Positions 46,101-56,432 of a DNA stretch of 64,000 nt are shown here, piece after piece. The translations under genes and the position numbers were made by a program. Within the stretch, counting starts at the first letter, position 1; each line of letters begins with the position of its first letter. The notes under the pieces are model-generated. The model saw only the letters and a list, made by a program, of their open reading frames with translations, had not been told where the DNA came from and made no database searches. This DNA is from Phoronis australis (lineage: Eukaryota > Phoronida > Phoronidae), in assembly GCA_002633005.1 (NCBI GenBank), contig NMRA01000913.1:32726-96725 (forward strand), written 5' to 3'.

Positions 46101-49100
46101 AAGTTTGTGAAGAAGAGATTTCCAGTGTTGTCAGCGATATTGCGAAATCACTTTTTCGCAGTGAGACTACATCACCTTAAATGTAATTCCCTGACTTTAT
46201 GAGCTTTGTGTGGTTGACTCTGTCCTGTAGCAATTAGAGTGTTGAAAAGATCTAGAAGGCAATTTTTTATTAGAGTCATAACATTTGCACTTTTGACTGT
46301 ACAGTTATCTTTGCATTGTATTACGAAAACATATTTTGTAGTACACAAGTCTCTGGTTGGTATTTTATATTTTTTCACAAGGAATATTTTCAACTTAGAT
46401 GAGTTGTCTGTGAGGTAGGCAATTTTCAAATAAGATAATGAATAAAATTGTCAAACATTGTTTTATTTTTTAGATGTGTGATCTTCCAATAAGTGATTAC
46501 TTTTAAAAAACCTGTGCAGAATTTGATTTTTACTCTTCATTTGAAGGAGAATAAATCCATAAACCTGCATTGTCTAGAAATTTTACTCAAACTACATATT
46601 ACAGGGTTGGGGATTGGAATCTTAATACAACAGAGTCTGAACCCGTACCATGAGCAATACAACACAATACAGTACACGGATATAAAAATTTGGTGTTTAG
46701 GTTCCACGGAAAGGATTCGTGTGCGCGGTAATAGTTACTAAGGTGCGTGGTCATTGTTTGTGGATACTTTGGGATTCCTCTTCTGTGGTCATCCACGGGA
46801 AACCTGGTCGCATAGAGAACAATAGATTAGCATCTTCATTGTTTCCGTTGTTATAATAAAGATATAATGACGAGCACTTATCGGCAACGGTCTGATGTAC
46901 GCAAGGTTCTATATCCATGCGACCTGTGTTGTTACATCCAACAATGACACAACAAAGGAAAACAATGATAGGACCGATGGGCGAAAAACATGCGACGAGT
47001 TGCCATGGACAGTGGTGGAGTTTGTCTTGTCATTCGAATGTTTTTACAGAACTGCAAACCCGGTATTTCGTCAGGAAAATTTCTGCGGTCTTTTGTTTTA
47101 AGTCGTGGGAAAAATTGCGGTCATGCAACCAAACTTATCCTTCATTTGATATTACAATGCATTGCATGAACATTTGATCAACAGAAAATCTGACTTGAAT
47201 ATGTGTGAAGAAATACCCATGAGGAAATTGCAAAGTAAAACAACTGTAAATCAAAATAACCTACATTTGTCGAGTTCATGTCTAACCCTGTTCACTGTGG
47301 AGGACATAATCGGCTTTTTACAAAATGGAGCCATGTATGGTATTTAGGGGTACTATAGCCCTAAGTGATCAGTAGTAAAACGTTCAAAACATTCAGGAGG
47401 AACTAACTTGTTGCAAAATATCGAAAAACATGAAGGACAATCGGATTTTACGGTGCTCACGCATCGATCTCAGATATATGAAAATTTCTCATTTTAGTAC
47501 ATTTGAGGTGCCAAAATATATAACTAATAAACTGGCTGACAAAGTTTTTATTTTATGAAATGAAAGTAACATGTTTTGTCAACATTTTGGCTAAGTTTCA
47601 TTCTCATAACAGTGGGGGCAGATTTGGTACAGCAGTGTACTGAACACAACCTCAAAATGGCATAACGGGGGGCAGTGTAGTAAAACTACTAAATGAGGGT
47701 GGTAAATCGGAATCGTGTTTCAAGACATCTGTGTAACAATCTACAGGCACCACTAAACAATGCCAAGTGAATAATAAATCAATAGCTTTCATTCAAGGAA
47801 AAAGATGAACAGTTAAATCTGGACAGTTTTATACCGTGAAAACATGGCCATAAAATGTGTTTGAGCCTATAACTTTAGAAAAACGCAATATTTTGAGGAA
47901 ATATTTTACCGCTGCTTATAGATCCCATAGGACTACCTATGTGCCAAATTTGGTGAAAATCGGCTGACCCCCACCTTGCCGCTCATGGCTGGTGCTCTCG
48001 TGGACTAGTACTTAAAACATAACTCCAATACCATAAGGAAAAGGAGAGTATTGCAAACTCCAATAAACATTGACACAGATGTGTCAATTATGTCTCACAC
48101 TAATTAAAAAATCATAGTCACATTGTTACAAGTACCTTTTGTGTATGGAGGGACACATTAGAAGGCTGTAAATGTTATTGACTCCTTCCAGCTCGAACAA
48201 ATACTCCCGTAATCAAACTTAATGTTCGAGTAGTCTTTCATTCAGTTGCCCAAATCATGAAATGACCATGCCATTTTTAGCATTGAACATTGCAAGAGCT
48301 CCTGGCGGGTGTGGTAAAAATAGGAGCGCTTGCTGTGAAAAAATGGTCAGTTGCTGATTTGGGCAACATAACGAAGGACTGCTCGAAGAAAAAGTTTGAT
48401 TACAGGATTATTTTTTTCTAGTTCATGGAAGGAACTACAGCCTCCTAAGGTGTCACTCTATGCGCAAAAGTTACTCGTAACAACATCTCTAAGATGTTTC
48501 AATCAGTGTGATGCATAATTCGCCGAAAAGCTTACGGCGTATGAAGTTTCTATCAGATCCAGCTAGAGACAGTGGTCACTGTCTAGATTACTTGCTACTT
48601 GACTTGTCGTGGTCAGACAGTGACCGGCCACAATCGAAGGTCAAGCAACAGCCAATCCCAGTGAATGTTGTGCACATCATGTAGTGACAAGATCAGCCAA
48701 TCCCAGTGAATGTTGTGCACATCATGTAGTGACAAGATCAGCCAATCCCAGTGAATGTTGTGCACATCATGTAGTGACAAGATCAGCCAATCCCAGTGAA
48801 TGTTGTGCACATCATGTAGTGACAAGATTGTGAACCTTGCCACTCTGTCGACTCATCTATAATATGACTTTCAGTGCATGTATGTCGCTGTGCAATGACT
48901 AATGATGTAGGCTGTATCTCCTACTTTTCATTATTGATTTGGTTTATTCTAGAGATTTGAATAAATTATGTTCTAATAGATTGAAATAACCTGCCATGCT
49001 TTGCTCTGTCCAGGTGGCAGCACTTCTTGATGAGCTATGTATGCTGAAATACTGCATTGTTGTTACAGCATTGGTTGGTGAACACAAATGAATTTAAAGG

Positions 49101-49647
49101 GGAATGTTAACTTTTCGAAGGCGTTCTTGATCAGTTTGGGGCATTTTAGTGACATACTATATAACAAGAATAACCATTTTTATGAACACGAAACCAACAA
49201 ATTCTTCAAACCAAAATCATGGCTCAGTGAACAGGATCTAAAATGTCAGTTGTTTATGAAACTAAAGTTCTTTTGATTCCGAATCAGAGATGAGCATGGC
49301 ATTTGAAAATTTCGAAATTTCAGATGTGTGTTAAAGCTAATGTGGGTGGGAACTGAGATGATTATTATATTCTAAAAGTATTTGATAGTCCTCTAGCAAT
49401 ATAAACATACAGGTATTACTTTCACTTGGAGGCCTTGCTGTTCAACTCAATGTGTCCTTTCCTTGCTTTAGATTTGCATCTATGTAAAGTTGACTGGGAA
49501 GGCACATCCAGATATCAGTAGAAGAGAGAGTGAAAAGTTTTTTAAAGACCCCAACAAGAATGAAGCTCAAGTTGCCTTCCCGAGCTTGTTTGATACTGGA
49601 ACGGTCGACTTGTCCATTATAGTTCCATCATACAATGAAGAAGATAG
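40163..49647 (+). CDS. ALG5: ALG5, dolichyl-phosphate beta-glucosyltransferase, exons 1-2 only
   Basis: Exon 1 (40163-40228) encodes MDINFVVLVQ followed by a hydrophobic signal anchor, and ends ACC/GTAAGT. Exon 2 (49472-49647) encodes ESEKFFKDPNKN, then FPSLFDTG and VDLSIIVPSYNEED, the start of the GT2 glycosyltransferase fold; it ends in phase 2 at AG/GTGTAA. ALG5 transfers glucose from UDP-glucose to dolichyl phosphate on the ER membrane for N-glycan assembly. The DDG, DADGA and later catalytic parts are not found in the following 14 kb, so the gene is truncated in this sequence. Intron 1 is 9.2 kb. The head-to-head placement with EXOSC8 agrees with human 13q13. Confidence 0.9.
40337..40468. 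repeat. Small fold-back repeat, ~45-bp arms
   Basis: GATTTTGAGAACCAG (about 40367-40381) pairs with CTGGTTCTCAAAATT (about 40424-40438), and pairing continues outward through GGCACTGGTCGGATA against TATCCGAATAGTGCC. It looks like a MITE remnant in the first intron of ALG5. Confidence 0.6.
40865..40950 (-). mobile_element. tRNA-like (Pol III promoter) sequence, SINE or tRNA remnant
   Basis: On the minus strand TAGCTGAATAGTTAGCATGC resembles an A box and GGTTCGATTCCCGAG is a good B box about 40 bp later. The acceptor stem does not pair, so it is not an intact tRNA gene. Confidence 0.45.
40951..44630. other. ALG5 intron 1, no clear feature
   Basis: Short frames occur on both strands but none has splice support or a recognisable domain. 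Confidence 0.4.
44631..44878 (+). other. Exon-like open segment in ALG5 intron 1, unassigned
   Basis: An acceptor-like ATTTTAG precedes an 82-codon open stretch (ESGKAYAEEVASAEVGDLP ... RNELGKKYLPKITGLYHN) that stops at a donor-like CAACAG/GTCC. Phase in is 0 and out is 2, which does not fit between ALG5 exons 1 and 2. It could be a transposon-derived coding remnant, an exon of an unknown nested gene, or chance. No family recognised. Confidence 0.3.
44879..48149. other. ALG5 intron 1, no clear feature
   Basis: AT-rich unique-looking sequence. Small frames near 46895-47347 show no known motif. Confidence 0.4.
48150..48465. mobile_element. Fold-back MITE
   Basis: The left side ACACATTAGAAGGCTGTA pairs with the right side TACAGCCTCCTAAGGTGT. 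Inward, GTAATCAAACTTAATGTTCG and GTTGCCCAAATCATGAAATG pair with their counterparts near 48350-48415. Arms are about 140 bp around a short loop. No coding capacity. Confidence 0.7.
48645..48830. repeat. Minisatellite, 45-bp unit, 4 copies
   Basis: GATCAGCCAATCCCAGTGAA followed by TGTTGTGCACATCATGTAG repeats; the 15-codon unit keeps a frame open, but that is a property of the period. Confidence 0.92.
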
Positions 49648-49664
49648 GTGTAAGTGTTTGAAAT

Positions 49665-49735
49665 GTGTCTCTGCAATGTGTCTCTGCAATGTGTCTCTGC
49701 AATGTGTCTTTGCAATGTGTCTCTGCAATGTGTCC
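49665..49735. repeat. 11-bp tandem repeat just after ALG5 exon 2
   Basis: TGTCTCTGCAA repeated about six times, starting roughly 20 bp after the exon 2 donor. Confidence 0.85.
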
Positions 49736-49889
49736 ATTTACTCCTGCTCACTATTTTATTATTTAAATCTGAACAGTTATTCTTTTTCTTTTGTCAAGTA
49801 GTTTTTTGAGCAGTTAATCAATCTTGCTGTAGGATCACAAAACGCCTGACATATTAATGTAGGATGGTATAATTTCATGCAGCGTCTGG

Positions 49890-52800
49890 TGAGGCATTCT
49901 GCCAACTACTACATAGTCATTCTGCCTCTTGCCCACCCTGCCATCTGCTACATAGTTATTCTGCCTCTTGCTCATCCTGCCATCTGCTACATAGTCATTC
50001 TGCCTCTTATCCATCCTGCCATCTGTTACATAGTCATTCTGCCTCTTGCCCATCCTGCCATCTACTACATAGTTATTCTGCCTCTTGTTCATCCTGCCAT
50101 CTGCTACATAGTCATTCTGCCTCTTATCCATCCTGCCATCTGTTACATAGTCATTCTGCCTCTTGCCCATCCTGCCATCTACTACATAGTCATTCTGCCT
50201 CTTATCCATCCTGCCATCTGTTACATAGTCATTCTGCCTCTTGCCCATCCTGCCATCTACTACATAGTTATTCTGCCTCTTGTTCATCCTGCCATCTGCT
50301 ACATAGTCATTCTGCCTCTTATCCATCCTGCCATCTGTTACATAGTCATTCTGCCTCTTGCCCATCCTGCCATCTACTACATAGTCATTCTGCCTCTTAT
50401 CCATCCTGCCATCTGTTACATAGTCATTCTGCCTCTTGCCCATCCTGCCATCTACTACATAGTCATTCTGCCTCTTGCCCATCCTGCCATCTACTACATA
50501 GTTATTCTGCCTCTTGCCCATCCTGCCATCTACTACATAGTCATTCTGCCTCTTGCCCATCCTGCCATCTGCTACATAGTCATTCTGCCTCTTGCCTATC
50601 CTGCCATCTGCTACATAGTCATTCTGCCTCTTGCCCATCCTGCCATCTACTACATAGTTATTCTGCCTCTTGCCCATCCTGCCATCTACTACATAGTCAT
50701 TCTGCCTCTTGCCCATCCTGCCATCTGCTACATAGTCATTCTGCCTCTTGCCTATCCTGCCATCTGCTACATAGTCATTCTGCCTCTTGCCCATCCTGCC
50801 ATCTACTACATAGTTATTCTGCCTCTTGCCCATCCTGCCATCTACTACATAGTCATTCTGCCTCTTGCCCATCCTGCCATCTGCTACATAGTCATTCTGC
50901 CTCTTGCCTATCCTGCCATCTGCTACATAGTCATTCTGCCTCTTGCCTATCCTGCCATCTGCTACATAGTCATTCTGCCTCTTGCCCACCCTGCCATCTG
51001 CTACATAGTCATTCTGCCTCTTGCCTATCCTGCCATCTGCTACATAGTCATTCTGCCTCTTGCCTATCCTGCCATCTGCTACATAGTCATTCTGCCTCTT
51101 GCCCACCCTGCCATCTGCTACATAGTCATTCTGCCTCTTATCCATCCTGCCATCTACTACATAGTCATTCTGCCTCTTGCCTATCCTGCCAACTGCTACA
51201 TAGTCAGGGCTCGACATAACGAGCTGCAGGTCGCATTTGCGACCTGAAATTTGGAAATGCGAGCTGAGATTTTTGTCAGCTCGTATCAAGTCGCAAAATG
51301 TGACCTGGAATTTCCAACGAATGCGAGCTCAGTTTTTACACTTCTCGGCAGATACCTGGCAAATATAAAGCAGCTATTGTTAATCCGACCATTACTTGGT
51401 TGTTGCCAAATCCAAGTTCAAAAGACCACTAACTGAGAACAGCCCTCCCGATGACTTGTAAACAAGTCGCGTGACCATGGGATATGCAGAATCGATCTTT
51501 GATGCGTTTCATTGGCTAACATTTTCGGCCACTTATGCAAATTTCCGGATTTGCCGAAGAAAGTTTCGAGCCACATAACACGTGATAAAACCTCACAAAA
51601 CAGTGGTGTTTCTATTAATTCTTAAGCGATCAACTTATCCAACTTTGTGGTGGACAAATACGTTTGTTTTTCGCTTAAGATGTTCTTATTACCTTTACCA
51701 AATATCCACGACAATATCCCTGATATCGCACTGTGGCACTGGTCTGTCCCGTTGTTAGCGTGCAAGCAGTCCCGGCAAGACAATCGTGACTTAGATATGT
51801 GCGCCTCGTTTTTATCCCATAAGACAGCCAAAGTGAAAATGACAACCTAGTAATCCCCAAACGACGATCACATCTTTACTTTCAATTGCCAAGAAATTCT
51901 CAAACCCCATTACTTGTTTCTCAGTGGGGCTACGTGTGCGAAATATGATTTGTCTTTCACACATTGTTGCCAACGTAAAGTGTAGGCCTATTCCAGCGAT
52001 TCAAGTGCGTGAACTCACGCGTGCGCACCGTTTTGAAGCTGTACATCAAAAGAGAACAGCGGCAGTCCTAAATGAAAGAGTATACCGGCTTGGCTCTGTC
52101 AAGCACCCGGGTGCCAATGGTTTATTTGAAAATGAACTCATAGATTTCCGGCGGTTACGATGCTTTACGATATTCCCCGGGACGGATGTAACCCAGAACT
52201 GATATTTTCCGGTTCCGATGTTTCTCGAGGTCGATGTTCTCTAAACCCTATATTCTATGCCCGTAGCCAGCTATTGCAACTAAACGGGTACTAGATGCGA
52301 AATTGTGTTTAGCGAACTTTTTATTCTTCTCTTCATACACCTCCCCCCGCCCCCTCCCGGGCAACTTTTCGTTCCCCTGACCACCGCCTCCGCAAAAATG
52401 TTCAGACTCCAATAGAAACAATCATGTTCCAGCTGAAGCGGGCAATTAAAAACAAAATTATTCCTTGTGGCTAAAAAGGGTACAGTGTAGGTGATAACGA
52501 TATACAGAAAGTCACCCCTACTAGATGGAGTTTCCCTCGCAAAATCGCATTATTATGACGTTTCATTGTAGTCTTTAAATATCTTATTACCGCAAACACT
52601 CAGGTTAACGACTATGCTAACGCACAAGCCTACTCCCTACCTTTGAAGTGTTTCACAATAAGCGCTCACTGACCTACTAAGCGTTCCCCCTCAACTTTTG
52701 AGAATTTCCAATTAAGCGCCCACTGTTTAGGCTAGCGCCCATCATATCGCACTACAAACGACCGCTCGTGGTTTAAAATTGACCCGCAGCCTATATGGTG

Positions 52801-53765
52801 TGTCACTCTCATTTCACACAACAAATTCCGTTTTCAAAAAATGTCTTTTCTCAATATGTAAAAACCAAATCCCAGCTTTGTTTTATACCTCCGAAGGAAA
52901 GTTAACACTAGTGACATGCGTGTCGTTTTGTGACTGACCTATTTTCCCCGTACGTGGAAGGTATATTGAGCAAACTTGCCATTACCAGATGGAAACTCGC
53001 ACGGAGGGAGTCGGGAAATATTTGGAGGCTATTCACTTCATGGAAAACTAATTGTTGAGTACGTAAACAGCATAACTACCACATTTTTGTTGTGAAATTT
53101 GCACTGAATTGTTTATTCGGTTAAAGCATCGTTTCACGGATATTTTGAGGAACGTTTTTCAAACATGAGTTAAGTTTCAAAATGTGGGCTGCGAACAAAA
53201 AGTGGAGGGAATTTGCCCTCGGAGTTAGTTCGAATCTTTAGCGACTTTGATGCCGGCCAGTAGCAGGTCAGACCTAGCAAAATCCTGGATACTTTTTCAA
53301 CAGGCATTTTCTCCCTTTTCAAATCGCAAACTTAGCTACTCGAATGCACGTGTCAGTTAGAGAGCACTAATTCAACTTTCACGTCGGGAACTTGACTTGC
53401 GCTCTAGAGACTTTCAATGGCGGTCGTGTAGAACTCTAAGGCCGTGCGTGCATGAACGAAGTCAGTTTTGGGATCTGAAATTTGTTGGAGTATTTAACGC
53501 GGCAGGAAAGAGCATCATCTAAACATTTTCTCGATGATCTAAAATCAATTTCGGCGCGTAAAAATGGCGGGGAAATTTTGCAACCTGGCATTTATGAATG
53601 CGAGCTGGATTTTGGAAATGCGACCTGGGATTCTTGCTAGGTCGCAAAATGCGACCTGGCGATTTTAATAGCGTCGACCCCTGATAGTCATTCTGCCTCT
53701 TGCCCATCCTGCCATCTGCTACATAGTCATTCTGCCTCTTGCCCATCCTGCCATCTGCTACATAG
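49890..53765. repeat. Minisatellite, 39-bp unit, ~35 copies, split by a transposon
   Basis: The unit CATAGTCATTCTGCCTCTTG plus CCCATCCTGCCATCTGCTA runs from 49890 to 51204 and resumes at 53684-53765. Sub-variants (ATC/TAC before the unit end, GCC/GTT/ATCC) alternate in blocks, showing higher-order duplication. Because 39 is a multiple of 3, frames of more than 450 codons stay open on both strands; neither is a gene. Confidence 0.95.
51205..53683. mobile_element. Complete ~2.5-kb hAT-like element inside the 39-bp minisatellite
   Basis: Ends are CAGGGCTCGAC and GTCGACCCCTG, flanked on both sides by ATAGT (51200-51204 and 53684-53688), a probable 5-bp target duplication. Both ends carry repeated GTCGCAAAATG and GCGACCTGG words, as expected of subterminal transposase sites. 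No long frame is present, so it is non-autonomous or decayed. TAAGCGCCC words near 52680-52740 suggest a nested element. Related copies: 38251-39720 and 62653-63715. Confidence 0.75.
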
Positions 53766-54015
53766 TCATTTTGCTTCAGTCAATTGTGTAATCATTGTTG
53801 TCAACTTTTAGTAATAACTGGTTGTGTGTTCGTCACCTTCATGGACATTTTTCAGTCATTTCCAGTAATTTTGGTTATAATTTAGACATTAAATTAGTAT
53901 TCTCTTATTTACCTATTTATTTATTATTGTAATATTTATAATGAGAGTAGCCCCATCAGTTCACACTGCTTTCTATGGGGGCCCTAAGAAAAAACATGAT
54001 GTTTTTCTTTTAGAT

Positions 54016-54305
54016 TGTGGAGAACAGCATTGAATTCTGTTGACCACAAGACATTAGCAAAATTGTGGAGAACAGCATTGAATTCTGTTGACCACAAGAC
54101 ATTAGCAAAATTGTGGAGAACAGCATTGAATTCTGTTGACCATAAGACATTAGCAAAATTGTGGAGAACAGCATTGAATTCTGTTGACCACAAGACATTA
54201 GCAAAATTGTGGAGAACAGTGTTGAATTCTGGAGACCACAAGACATTAGCTAAATTGTGGAGAACAGCATTGAATTCTGTTGGCCACAAGACATTTGCTA
54301 AATTA
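54016..54305. repeat. Minisatellite, 48-bp unit, 6 copies
   Basis: AACAGCATTGAATTCTGTTG, ACCACAAGACATTAGCAAAA and TTGTGGAG form the unit. It is preceded by TTTTTCTTTTAG, which resembles a splice acceptor, and stays open in frame; no donor follows, so I do not call it an exon. Confidence 0.93.
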
Positions 54306-54533
54306 CTCTAGGCAATCCCATAAATTAACACTCTGCCTCACCGACCAATCACTTCAGTGGCCACCAATTCACTAAGACAGGCTAGTACGGTAAAGTCGCG
54401 TGATTTTCGGACGGCCCGCCATTTTCGACCAAGAATAAATATTTGGGTAAGGTCACGCTAAGGGGTACAATCACAGTGATGTCAAAAACATGATAATTTA
54501 TGCCCGTTTCTGTCGTTATTAAGCGGTGAACAC

Positions 54534-56279
54534 AGTTTTTATGCGCCCACATATTTATATGTGGACGCATTATGCCGTCATCTCTGTCCGTCCGTCCGTC
54601 CGTCCGTCTGGGCGGCGTCCGTCCGGCGTCCGCTGCTCTATCTCCAAAACCCTTTGACATACGTTCATGAAATTTGGCACATATGTTCCATTCACAGTCC
54701 ATCCGTCCGGGCGGCGTCCGTCCGGCGTCCGCTGCTCTATCTCCAAAACCCTTTGACATACGTTCATGAAATTTGGCACATATGTTCCATTCACGAATGG
54801 GACGGCATGTGCGAACTTTCAGACGGATCCGACTACCGGTGTGCCCCCTAGTGGCAATTTTAGTTTTTTACGCTTACCTTTGTATCTTCAAAAGTCCTGA
54901 ACGGATTTTCATGAAATTTGGTATGTAGGCACCTATCAGTGAGATGACGCTGTCCTCCCGTTTTCAGATGGATCCGACATAGTTTGCGCTACCTAGTGGC
55001 CATTTTTAGTGTTTTCGAGTTTGTTTTTGTGCGTCCACCCCTCTATCAACCAAACCGTTCAAAGGATGATTGTGAAAATTGGCATGTATATGCTTACTAT
55101 GTAGAGGACGGTTGACGGTGATTTTCCGACGATTTCGACTACTTTGGCGCCTCCTAGTGGCAGTTTTGTTTTTTTTGCGCCTATGGCTGTATCTCCTAAA
55201 CGGTTCGCAGGATCTTTACAAATTGTGTAAGTATATTTATATGATGTTAACAACGGAAGATGACGACTTTTGGTCGGATCCGACTACCGCTGTTCCCCCT
55301 AGTGGCAATTTTATGTTTTTACGCTTACCTTTGTATCTTCAAAAGTCTTGAACGGATTTTCATGAAATTTGGTATGTAGGCACCTATTAGTAATCCGACT
55401 ACCGGTGTGCCCCCTAGTGGCAATTTTAGTTTTTTACGCTTACCTTTGTATCTTCAAAAGTATTGAACGTATTTTCATGAAATTTGGTATGTAGGCACCT
55501 ATTAGTGAGATGACGCTATCCTACTGTTTTCAGATGGATTTGACGTAGTTTGCCCCACCTAGTGGCCATTTTTACTGTTTTCGAGTCTGTATTTTTGCGT
55601 CCACCCCTCTATCAACCAAACTGCTCAAGGGATGATTGTGAAAATTGGCGTGTATGTGCTTACTATAAGGAAGACAGCTGACAATGATTTTCAGACGATT
55701 TGGACTACTGTGGCGCCTCTTAGTGGCAGTTTTGTTTTTTTGCGCCCATGGCTGTATCTCCCAAACCGTTTGCAGGATCTTTACTAAATTTAGCAAGTGT
55801 ATTAATGTGATGTTGACAACAGACGATAACGACTTTAGGATGATTCTGATTACCGGTATGCCTCTAGTGGCAATTTTAGTATTTGCCTCTAGTGGCAATT
55901 TTAGTATTTTACATTGACCTCTGTATTTTCATAGGTCTTCAGGTGTATACTTTATGTTACTTCGTGACTGTGAAGGAAAAGTTCCAAGTAGAAATTTGTT
56001 TCTGGCATTCTAATGCTGTGCTAATCTCGTATGTTGGTAAATTTGTTTTTAATTCTATGTTTCTGCGGTGCTTTAAGCAACTGGTGTATAGGATGTGCTT
56101 GTATTATGAAGATTACTCACATTTTGCCCCTAGCCTATTGAGGAGACAATGACCATGCCTTTCCATTTTGCAAAGTATGCCCTCTACTGGCCACTTTATG
56201 GTACCAATAAACAACCCTAGAAGGATACCGTATGCGGTGCAATTGTGGGCGCATTTCAACGCTCCGCGTTGCTCTTGTT
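54534..56279 (+). mobile_element. HINE-like element, young copy F
   Basis: It starts TTTTTATGCGCCCACATATT and ends GCGTTGCTCTTGTT. It matches copy A (1783-3315) nearly base for base in the 3' half. The first ~100 bp after the CCGTCCG tract is duplicated in tandem, and an internal unit near 55390 is partly deleted, so copies vary in repeat number. Confidence 0.75.
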
Positions 56280-56432
56280 AATTTTGAAAATGTGATTTTT
56301 TGTCAATTATTTTTTAGATTTTGCCCAAGTGTAATGTTGCAATCTTGCTAAACAGTATCATATTGAGATGAGTATTCACAACATGTAACCTTATCAACCT
56401 TGCCAACAGTAATACTAATTGTTTGTTAACAG

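Noticed and set aside
49835-51289. Open frames of 484 and 456 codons on opposite strands
   Set aside because: Both come from a 39-bp (13-codon) tandem repeat that happens to lack stops on both strands. There is no promoter, splice or family support.
54016-54305. Possible repeat-containing exon after a TTTTCTTTTAG acceptor
   Set aside because: The 48-bp period keeps both strands open, no donor follows, and no similarity to ALG5 is seen.
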